Source of the DNA: Lycocorax pyrrhopterus obiensis | Taxonomy: Eukaryota; Chordata; Aves; Passeriformes; Paradisaeidae | Direction: 5' to 3' | NCBI GenBank assembly: GCA_014706295.1 | Contig: JACSVZ010000002.1 | Location: 133,737,200 to 133,801,199, forward strand | DNA length: 64,000 nt | Shown here: one piece after another, positions 39,484 through 48,915 of the stretch | Numbering within the stretch: position 1 is the first letter of the stretch | Layout of the letters: each line of letters opens with the position of its first letter | Notes under the pieces: generated by a model | Told to the model about the DNA's origin: nothing | Databases searched by the model: none | Seen by the model: the letters and a program-made list of their open reading frames with translations, nothing else | Translations under genes and position numbers: made by a program

Positions 39484-40097
39484 TACCTGCCTTCATTCCC
39501 TTACTCTTGTCTAGTCTCTGTTTTTTAGGTGGCCACTTCAGGCATCAGAGTCAGAGGCAGAAATTTTCACCTGCAAGAAAGTTAGGGGTAATTTCTTTTA
39601 AACTACCTGTCACTAACTGAGCCTATGAATGCTCCTCAATGTTAGTTATCAGCTACTAATTTACTATTTATTTTCTCATCTTCTGTGCATGAGTCAAGAT
39701 GGTGGAGTGGGAAAACTTAAATTTTTATCCATAGAAGCTTGAGGATCTCCCCATGCTCCCTGTAGGTTCCTCCAGCAAGGCTCACCACAAGCCTTGCCTT
39801 GGCAGCTGGGACTGTCCATTCAAAACAGACAGAAAGCCTTAATTCATCTTAATACAGAAACTAATCAAGTGCCATCTTGTATGGTATTGATTTCCATGTA
39901 GTCAATGGGCATTCTGTGTCCTTGAGATGTGGCTCAGAAACTCAGGTGGCGAGAGAAGTGAAGAGCCCTGCAGGGAGAGAGGGAGCATGTCCATGCTCCT
40001 GCCCTCCCTGAGCTCTGTCATTCACTGGCACCAAATGTCTGTCTTGCTTTCCCCAGGCAGCTGGGGAGTTAAGCAAAGACAAAGATCAAAATGAAAT

Positions 40098-40116
40098 GGG
40101 GGCGGGGGGCGGGCGG
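40098..40116 (+). other. G-run motif with GC boxes
   Basis: G runs of 5, 6, 3 and 2 separated by single C bases. The block contains two GGGCGG-like GC boxes, and three runs of three or more G plus a GG could form an imperfect G-quadruplex. The surroundings are AT-rich and have no promoter-like features, so the meaning is unclear. Confidence 0.5.
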
Positions 40117-41533
40117 TATTCCTTGCACATAAAAAAAAGGATTTTTCACCCTCTTAAAAATTATTGTATCCCCACAGTGAAAGAATTGCTTTGAGAATTA
40201 AAAATCCAGTTATCTAGATGATACCAATCATAGATGTGGCTGGATGAGAAGCAATGGCTGTACAAAATGATGTTAAGCAGCCTGGTAAAGAAATCCTCCA
40301 ATTAGCTTGTGCATGCAGTTAAATAATTTGGAGTCGTTATAATCTTGAAGGATGGTTAAATAATAAGCAAGCCTGTAAAATCACAATGTGAAATATGTTA
40401 TTATTTTGTGCACTGCTGTAACATATGGCTCTGAGTATGTGGAATCAGATTTGCAATGCATATACACATACAGAAAACACACACGAGCATATTAATCAAA
40501 ATGCACATGGAGTGCTTCCCAGTCAGATGTCTCCACTAGGCTTCATTAATTTAAGAAGATCTTGCTGAAATTATACCATGTTCATCAGGTTAGAAAGAGA
40601 AAAATAAACATTCATATTTGCTTGATTTTTTGCATGTAGGGTGTCAGTTAGTTTGCTGGTACAGATTTTCAGTCACAACAGTTAATTTTCCAAGAAACTT
40701 TTCCTTTTATTTGTTTTAGAAGTTTATAATTTGGGTCTGAAAAATAAATAATTTCATGCTTCAGGTATAGCAATATATTGAGACCTCTTATCCTCTCCTC
40801 ACATAGGGAAATGAGCTATTATCAGAGCTGGTGCACCCAATATACACTCAAAGCCTACTCCTGCTTAGTTGTAAGGAGAACTTCTCTGATATCACTCGGT
40901 TTTTACTTTAAAGCTCAGAATTAATTCATTCCTGCTGAAGATGACTGACAGTGTTAGAATGGATGGCAAATGTCTCAAAAGAAATAAGTTTTATGCAAAC
41001 CTCAACATTAGTTTACCCTGTTACCACATCTTTGATATGACACCACCGGCAATCCATATGAAAAGTGAAGCCACGGCCTTTGTCTGTGTACTCATAGGAA
41101 TTTTCCCAACTGAAATTAACAGCATTTTAGCATCTGGGATAAGAAACTTGAAAGTCGGACTAGATATATTTTGCATTCATAGTGATTATCGTAAAATATT
41201 TTTATGCAGAAAAGGAAAACAACCATTTCTACAACAAAGAAGTAAATCCACACTTCTTCAAGTACATTTTCCCTTTGCCACTGATTTTGGCTGAATCATA
41301 TTTCCTTAAAATTTTCAAATGTAATTTTCCTTTCAAGCCGTCAAAAATAATATGCATAAGAATAAACAGGTGTCAACAATGCACAATCCACCTAGTAGCT
41401 GATGTCTGTGGCATCACATTACTGTATCTCTTCCTGTGAATAAAAGTTATTTAGGCAACGTCACCCTCCCTGATGCTAAAAGTGATGAAGAAAGCAAAAA
41501 AACCAAAACAAAGCTCTTAATTTGTTCCTGTGC

Positions 41534-41580
41534 TTATATGTATCTATATATGTGTGTGCAGTATGTATATAAATACATAT
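41534..41580. repeat. Imperfect TATG/TG-rich simple repeat
   Basis: A low-complexity stretch of TATATG, TGTG and TATA steps. Confidence 0.6.
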
Positions 41581-44139
41581 CACTTGTTGCATGGATGAGA
41601 AAGTGTAAGGCATTCCCTCTGCTCCCAAATTAAAAGAATATTTTACAAAACACAGGTCTGTGAAATAAAGGAATAGTAGTAAGTGTGAATAATCTGGTGC
41701 AATGCATGGGATCCAGCATTGCTGGCAGATTGGTGCAAGCACAAACAAACAGGCGGTGGGTTGTGCTGACATTCTTTCTCTAATGCAATTACTTTGTCTG
41801 CCTGTTTGTGTTTGGCCGTGTAGTGCTCAGATCACAGCACTGACAATCAGGACTATGTGTCCTCTATAAGCACGAGAAAAAGTCTTAATTTCAAGTTAAC
41901 TTAATTGTGTATTTAATATACTGGTTTGCACTAAGTTTCTAAAATAAGGTCTCTAAAGTTCCTAGGTCACTACATGAAAAGCAAGTTCCTGCTTTTTTTC
42001 GGCTTTCATGAAACATCACAAGTGACATGTCAAGATGACATTGTGGGTTTTGCCCTCATCATAGCTGTATGGTATAAAATACCAATCAAGTTACTAATAT
42101 GTTGAATCTGTCATCACCAACTATAAATCCAGAATTCAAACCCACTGTCAGCAATAAGAAAGGTAACATAGTCACTGTGTGACTGCAGATTTTGTAACCT
42201 CTGTGTGTTCTTGTATACCACAGGGAATCTGCTAGAAAGATGTTATTGCTACTTTCTCTTTTTCCTTTTTTTTTAGAACATCATCAAGGGTTATGTATCA
42301 AAAGAGTATCTTCTATGGAAGATCTTGTTTGGGATAATTCCTGTAGTAAAAGAAGGGATAGCTATACTACTAGTTCCATATACTGTGAATTTATTGTGTT
42401 AAGGTCTATTTAGTTGACAAATGTTTGTACAAATTTTCCTGAGCAAAACAAGTAATTCTGGCTTTTGCAGAGTCTGATGCAACTTACTTTGAAGGGGAGC
42501 AGGCTATGATGGAAGACCTAATTCATCTCAATCTCCATAATGCCACAGATCTGGAGACAAGCCTAACAGCAGCATCAAGTATGAGCCTAAAGAGACCAAT
42601 TATATTAGTCAAGGCACCATGAGCTCAGTACATGCAAAGCCTCTCCACTACTACAAACAAAAGGAGTGCAAAAGTTAAGGAGCTAAGGAATATTCTATTA
42701 CACTGGATGCACTAAATCTTCAAAGCCTCGCTTTATCTGTAAGAAAGATGTAAGACAAGTTATCAATTGTTCTACTTGATCCTTTCCTTAGATGTTTTTG
42801 GGAAGTCATCTTTGGGCTGCCAGCTTAATGTTTTTCTTCCCTTAGCTTGACAGGTCTTCAGCAATGCTTCTCAGGGAGCCTTTTGGCCAGAACCATTTTT
42901 GGTCATTTTCAAATGATTTTTGAAAATCCTCTGCTAGTTTTGGAGCTTAGAGCTTAATTTTGTTCTGATTTGCTTCCTCTGTTCAGGGTAGATGGTGAAT
43001 TATTGACTTCCAAAGTTAGTGTATCTACTGAGCAAAGGTTCTTAACCTGAAATACCAACCTGGGGAGTTCAACTCATGCATTCCTTTCAGCACAGCAGAA
43101 CATTGGCTCTATCTCCTCCCCTTTCTCTCCTAATACAAAGTGTTTGGCTCTAGCTGTTTTCTTCAGACGACAAAAGAGCTCCGTCTATATTACTGAGAAA
43201 CCTTGGTCTGCTTTTGGAGTGTATTTCGTAAAGTCAAGGAAGAAGGCCTTACAAAATCTTTGACTAGCCATTGTGAGCTGTGGGCATGGATCCAGAAATG
43301 TTTCAAACTTCACTGGCTTTAGCACAAAGCTACAGGTGAAAAATGCAGTAAAATTCTGAAGTGTTTTTCATTCCTCTTATGATGTCAATTGGCAAGTGCC
43401 CCAGTAAATAGTCAAGGCTATTCAAGACCATAAGATGGGCCAGATTTTCCAAGCTATTGAGATCACTTTGGGCTATTTATGCCATATAAAGTGAATTTGC
43501 AGAACACTATGATGAATAGATTTAAAATTCAGAAAGATGCTGCTATTTGATTTCTGTAAGTTGTGAACAAGATACTGCATTAGATAAACCAGTGGCCTAA
43601 TCAAGCCTGGGAGATTTTGTGTCACTTTCGGTTGGTTCAAGAAATCTAGCATACAGAAAAATAATCCTCTCTTTGCCTTTGTATATCTTGGAAATGCATA
43701 TTTATTATTCCCCTAAATCCATAGCTGGAAGAGAATTAATAGGATATGACTAAACTGATCTGTACAGCATAGCAGGGAGATGAGGTTTTAGGGGTAAAAA
43801 ATAAAAGCCCCGTTAGTGTCAGAAAAAGTTAGGACCCTTTAGCTCTATCACAGAAATCATTAGCCTAGGCATTTTACAAGTATTTGTTCTTTTTTTCCTC
43901 ATAGTAATGCCAAATAGCACAGGTTATATTACTGGCTTTGCAGAGAGCTCAACATCTTCTATGTTCCCACTAATGACTGTGGTAAAAAGTCACACTTCAG
44001 GGTGTAAATTAATCACCGGCATTTAGAGACTGAGAGAGAATCAATAAAAAATGTGTAGTACTGCCTACCTTGACAAATTTCTTTCTAAATACACTTCGGC
44101 TATTTTGGCTGGTTATTATGAAAGTTTTTACTTAAAACC

Positions 44140-44570
44140 TGCAGCTTCTATTTTCCCCAGACCTTGCCAGTGCCCTGAGTGCATTCCCCTCCCAGGGATG
44201 TAGCTAGAGGGTGAAGGTGTGGGTCCTGAGCCCGAGGACAGCTCCCTTGCTGGCAGCAGGGGCTTGGAGTAGCTTCTGTTCCTATTCTTATCCAGCCCCA
44301 CTGCCGGGGCTTTCTGGCTCAGCCTTGGTGCTGTCTGAGCCCTGCAGACTGGCTGGGTGACCGCTGGGCTGGCCACTGCCTCCGGACCCAGCCTAATCCT
44401 GACGTGCTGCTCAGCACCCCGGCCCCTTCTGGCTGAGGTCTGGGCCCCTGCCAGCCCTGCTGCCTCTTTGCACTCCCTTCTGGTTTACCTGGAGCAGCAG
44501 CCAGCCCTCACTGGGGGTACTGGCTGCCTCCTTGGACCTTAAGAAGGTGGCAGTGCTACAGAAAGCCTCC
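44140..44570. other. GC-rich, CpG-poor island, unidentified
   Basis: This block is much richer in G and C than the sequence on either side, with many CTG, CAG and CCAGCC words but few CpGs. Open frames on both strands (61 codons plus at 44,357-44,542; 82 codons minus at 44,128-44,376) are favoured simply by low AT content. I do not recognise a transposon, TG...CA ends or splice signals. It may be an old inserted element whose CpGs have decayed. Confidence 0.4.
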
Positions 44571-46200
44571 ATGTAAGCTAAGGGAAGGCAGGAGCTCCGT
44601 TACCTTTCTGGAATGCATTCTGAAAAGCCTACATTTTAATTTAAACTTATAGTATTTTTAATAATTTAGTCATTAACAGTTTGAAGCATCTTAATTTTTC
44701 CGGAAAAATTGTCTAATTTCAGGTGATGAAAAGACTGTTCCACAAGATAGCAGTTAATAATCCCTTCAGCACACAGAAGTGCACTGCACAGGATTCGGCT
44801 TTGTGGCACAGTGGCTCGTCTCTCCATGACCTTATGCATTGCACGCTGCACACCAGTGATTGTGATTCAGTTTACAGGTATTTCTAGAAAACTATTTTAT
44901 ACATGAGCCAAATTGAAATTTCCAAATCATGTCTCTGCTCATGATGTTTTCTGGAATCACCACATCATCAAGGAGTACAGCTTTCTGGGGATGTCTCACA
45001 CAACCAAATGAAAACAGGATGGAAAGAAATTTCTAGTGAATAACAACAGTGAACCACCCCGGCATGAGCCCAGTACTGACAGTGAAACTGAACTTCTAGT
45101 TCAGCTTCACAGCATGAACTTGTCTCACCTTTTTGCCTATTTCTTCAGGACAGAGAACTCTCCACAAGTTGTGTTACCTGTGTCACAGTGCACTACTCCA
45201 TTGTGGTGACCTGGAATTCAGGTCCTTCTGAGTAAAACATCACTGTAGAGAGATGGACTCTTTTAGAGAGAGACTGAGGCCATTTCCAGATTCTAGACTC
45301 CTGTGGAACTACTTCTGCTGGCCTAAAGAACTCCACATTGAGAAGGACCACTTGGGCACTTCAAAACCTCAACATTCACATTCCAAGTCAGGTTTCTAGG
45401 TTGCCAACAGAACGTGCAGGGAATAGTATATGATAACCTTGTACAAATTAGTTACTGAAAGCTCTGAAAAAAAGGGGATGTGATTCAGACATAACTCAAG
45501 GAACTAGGTATCTTCAATCCATTGTATTTCCTAGTGAGGAATCCGGGATTTTAATTCTTCCATTTGTGATTGAAAGTCCTGCACAGTACCAAGAACCAAG
45601 GCCACACATTTATCTTCCTTGTGAAAATATCTTTAAAACATGCAGAAAAAGAAATTACCACATCACCTGCTACAGAATTCTGTGACTGAAACGTGGAAAT
45701 TTTGAATCGTGGAAATCGTTTTAATTCTGTGGCTGAACGTGGAAAGAATCAACAGCAAGAAAAGCTGAGCTTTTTTGATCTTCTGGCTGCTAGGTTCAAA
45801 AGCTACAGGAGCCTAGCAGTGAATTCAGTGCTTGTAAAGTATAAGAAGGAAGCAAAAAGGAACCTTTCCCTCTCATAAATATGATAAGGAAAAGATATTT
45901 TCCTTTGCATTCAAAAGATACTTGACTGTGGGTTTTTTTTTCTTTTTCTTCCTCATGCCGTATATGATATAGGATCTTTTTGTAGGATTATTTTTAAATA
46001 TGATCTGCTTAAAGGCAATGTGCTCAGTCCCTAGGGAAATATGCTTCATTTAAGTCAACAGCAATCTGTACTGCTGATTAAAAAACAAGTGCTGATGGGC
46101 TTCACAGGGAGTCTCATCCATCAAGCCTTAGCTAAGAAGTTGGTAGAGAAAATGATGGTGGGAGGAGGGGAAGGATGGTGGACAGTTCAGTGAAACACGG

Positions 46201-46224
46201 AACAACAACAGCAACAACAAAAAA
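46201..46224. repeat. (AAC)n microsatellite
   Basis: AACAACAACAGCAACAACAA followed by A residues: about six AAC units with one substitution. Confidence 0.8.
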
Positions 46225-46740
46225 TCACTAATTGCCTGTTCTTAAAAGTTCTACCAGTGTGGAAAACTGGCTTGGAAAACAGAATTACAAACTGTTTGAT
46301 GGTTGCATGTCCTGGGAATTCAAATGAACTTTGTCATCACTGCCAGTTTCATAAAAGAATGAAGTCTCCAGCAAGGCACAGATGGTAATTCTGAATGAAC
46401 AGATGATTATGCCAAGAGAATATTATGCTTGGAAACACATTTTATTGATATATGAGTGAAGCTGTTAGAAGGACATCTATGAAAAACAGGACCTAGCTCT
46501 TTACTGAATACCTGAATACAATGAGAAATTAGGGAGTGGCTAAAGGCTATTTCATTAATTCTTCAGTCCTGCTTACTGGGGATTAATTGGAAAATTATCC
46601 AGAAATACTGATAATTAAAATGGTACTGTGATTTATGAGAACTACAAAAAGATGTGTAAACAGCACCAATTAGACATTAAGCTGTATTTACCTAAACTGC
46701 AAAGAGATTATGGAATAGATATTGGATTTCCAAACAGAGG

Positions 46741-46990
46741 GGCCAAATTCCCCATTGACTCGGAGTCTAAATTAATTTCACTGAAGCAAAAAAAGTTATG
46801 TCCATTGATGTTTATGGACTCACAAGCCCAAACATATGCCCCTGGTTGTGCTATAAGTTAATTGGTTTACAATTGTTAAATGCATTGACTCAGTAGAGTT
46901 ATTTCCAATTACATCTCTGTCATCCCACAGCCAAGGTGTCTTCCCTGACTTCAGTGGAATTGCTGAGACTGTAAACCAAGGATCTGATAT
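46741..46990. repeat. Possible ancient amniote repeat fragments
   Basis: GGCCAAATTCCCCATTGACT at 46,741 and CTGACTTCAGTGGAATTGCT near 46,949 resemble, in opposite orientations, word combinations I associate with old amniote-wide SINE/LINE-derived elements. Both are short and the DNA between them is unlike any repeat I know. Confidence 0.25.
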
Positions 46991-48342
46991 GATGAGGCAT
47001 CAGAAAAGGAGTGCATGAGCTCTGCGTCGCTGGCTTTGAAAATGTTGACTTCATACTTCATATGACTATTACTAAGCATAGGTTGGAAAAAACCAGATTT
47101 GGAGTCCACATCAGTTTCAAAGCTGAAATTGCATCCTTGAGGTCAATAGGCTCTTCCCTGTGACTTCAAGATGGTTAATGTAGGGGAAGAAAAGCATCAC
47201 ATGAGATTTTTCTTGGGGGTGAATGATACCCAGCAGTATTTCTTACAGGGACACTTCATAGGTGCGAGCCTCAGCTTTTTCTATATATTTTCTTGAGCAT
47301 AGAAGGCAAGTCTCAGAGACAGATGACCCTGGTGAAATAGTACAATCTCTGTAGCTTGAAGGAAATTATATTCATCACCAACATACAACCAAAAATAATA
47401 CCTATCCCTTGAAAACATTTATCCTGATGCCAGTGATGAAAATACTTGAGGGATTGTCTAACCCATTTAAAAGCTATTCATATTCAGTTACAAAATAATG
47501 TATGAAATTAGGAATAACCAAGGGATTTGGATTAAATTGGGGGGGAGGGAGGTGGAGATAAGACAAAAAAACCCAGACAAACAGTCTTTTAGGTTTCTTT
47601 TTTCAATGAGAGACAAATGCAAATTTTAGTGAAGGAAAAGAAGAGATTACAGGAACTCCTTCTTCCCACATATTTTCCTGCTGCTGTAATTGAGGTGTTT
47701 GTGTCATTAAATGTAATCCATGGGTCAGATTATAACTCCATTTTTGCAATGGTGCAGGTTGTTTTCAATGCCAATAAAGTCATATTAGTACAAAGCAGTG
47801 AAACATCACCCACAAAGCCATTTATGTGTGTGAGATGAACACATTAGCTTCCCAGCAGATGGCTGTGAATTCCTCCAGACAGAGCATGTCTTGGGCTTTC
47901 AAGAACCATTTATCAAAAGGAACACTGAATCATCTTCAGTTCTGCAGTAATCACTTCAGGGAAGAAAGTGCTAAATGGTTTAAAGATCAAAGACAAATGT
48001 ACTGCATTGTCAGCTCCAGGTGCTGTGGCTGTGGCCACTGGTCTATGCATTGCATCAACTGGGACTTCATGAGCACCCATTACTTGTTGCTTTGTGATGC
48101 CAGACATATACACCTCTGAGTATTTCTTTAGAAAACATTATTTTAATCAGTGGGAGAAAGCAGGTAAATTACATTTTGAATGTCCAGAATGACTCAGTAA
48201 ATCCATTTCTTATGAAAATTCTGGATTCTGCCATTGTGAAGGGAGAAGTGCCAGTAGACATTTAGAAAAAGGAGATCTGCATTAGGTAAATAAGGAAAAC
48301 ATTTCCTATCTTTTTAAATAGATCTTTTTAATGAATGATACA

Positions 48343-48348
48343 GAAATC
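48343..48348. repeat. Target-site duplication, left copy (GAAATC)
   Basis: GAAATC directly precedes the TG end of the LTR and is repeated exactly after its CA end at 48,910-48,915. Confidence 0.85.
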
Positions 48349-48404
48349 TGCGGAGGCGAAAGAATGGGACATCACACAGTGATCAATATGATCATGTGAA
48401 GCCC

Positions 48405-48410
48405 TTTATT
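48405..48410 (-). terminator. Polyadenylation signal of the ERVK-like LTR
   Basis: AATAAA on the minus strand, in the context AATAATAAAGGGCTTCAC. It lies 56 bases from the LTR end, so R and U5 are short. Confidence 0.7.
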
Positions 48411-48427
48411 ATTTGAAGAATATACAC

Positions 48428-48434
48428 TTTTATA
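48428..48434 (-). promoter_or_regulatory. TATA box of the ERVK-like LTR
   Basis: TATAAAA on the minus strand, only about 20 bases upstream of AATAAA. This compact arrangement, with the polyadenylation signal at the start of a very short R, is known from betaretrovirus-like LTRs. Confidence 0.65.
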
Positions 48435-48620
48435 GCATTTTTAGTTCTAAATACGTGATGATTCGAACATCGTGTGGTCAAAAGCAGTATAATGATTGGA
48501 TGCTTGCTACTGTTAGCATGTTGCGTCTAAACTTCTGATTGGACACTTGCTGTGACAGCTATTCACCATATTTCAATTTCTCACATCCTTTTTGTTCAGC
48601 ATAATGTATCAATCTTGTTT

Positions 48621-48713
48621 GAACTAAATTATTGTTTCAGCAGTTCCTAAACTATAGTTCTTTCATATTACTGAACTAACTTATTGTTTCAGCAATTCCT
48701 AAACTATACTTCT
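48621..48713. repeat. 52-bp tandem duplication in LTR U3
   Basis: GAACTAAATTATTGTTTCAG... at 48,621 recurs as GAACTAACTTATTGTTTCAG... at 48,673. The second copy is partial (about 41 bases) and differs at a few positions. It lies in U3 of the ERVK-like LTR, where enhancers normally sit. Confidence 0.85.
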
Positions 48714-48735
48714 GTTGTGCTGTGGTCAATACAAC

Positions 48736-48799
48736 CTTATTTCATATTCTTGGGTTGTTTCTCTTCTTATTTCATATCCTTGGACTGTTTCTCTTCTTT
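48736..48799. repeat. 30-bp tandem duplication in LTR U3
   Basis: Two units starting CTTATTTCATATTCTTGGGT and CTTATTTCATATCCTTGGAC lie head to tail at 48,736 and 48,766, followed by the first bases of a third. They differ at only a few positions. Confidence 0.85.
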
Positions 48800-48909
48800 C
48801 TTCCGTGGTGTTATCAAAGATAGCATATCCTTTACTCAGCTTGATTCAATGCTGGAAAAGCTGGGTTGTGCATTCCCAGTGTCTGTTCTCCTGCAAAAAT
48901 TCCTCAACA

Positions 48910-48915
48910 GAAATC
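48910..48915. repeat. Target-site duplication, right copy (GAAATC)
   Basis: Exact copy of the GAAATC at 48,343-48,348. The pair defines the insertion borders. Confidence 0.85.

Larger units (their letters stand above)
39108..39547 (+). mobile_element. Solo LTR with perfect terminal inverted repeats (ERV1-like?)
   Basis: The ends are TGATGCCT and AGGCATCA, a perfect 8-bp inverted repeat of the TG...CA form that integrase recognises. A TATA box (TATAAA) lies at 39,278-39,283 and AATAAA at 39,478-39,483, about 200 bases apart, followed by a T/G-rich U5. The flanks GGGT (39,104-39,107) and GAGT (39,548-39,551) would be a 4-bp target duplication with one mismatch, which fits a gammaretrovirus-like (ERV1) origin. 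Length is 440 bases. No gag, pol or env flanks it. Confidence 0.75.
39548..48342. other. Unique DNA, about 8.8 kb, with small simple repeats
   Basis: No gene is recognisable. Contents noted separately are a G-run motif at 40.1 kb, a TATG-rich patch at 41.5 kb, a GC-rich island at 44.1-44.6 kb, an AAC repeat at 46.2 kb and possible ancient repeat fragments near 46.7-47.0 kb. A 117-codon plus frame at 40,941-41,294 is unrecognised and of chance length. Confidence 0.6.
48349..48909 (-). mobile_element. Solo LTR, ERVK-like (class II), reverse orientation
   Basis: This is a 561-base element in minus sense. Its ends on the plus strand are TGCGGAGG...CCTCAACA, giving TGTTGAGG and TGCGGAGG as imperfect inverted ends (6 of 8 match). 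In its own sense it has TATAAAA at 48,434-48,428, AATAAA at 48,410-48,405 and then the R/U5 end with GATCACTGTGTGATGTCC, a block I associate with songbird class II ERVs. The exact 6-bp duplication GAAATC flanks it, the size made by beta- and alpharetrovirus-type integrases. With no internal genes, it is a solo LTR left by recombination between two LTRs. U3 carries two tandem duplications. Confidence 0.88.

Noticed and set aside
40941..41294. 117-codon plus-strand ORF
   Set aside because: Chance-length frame with no recognisable motif.
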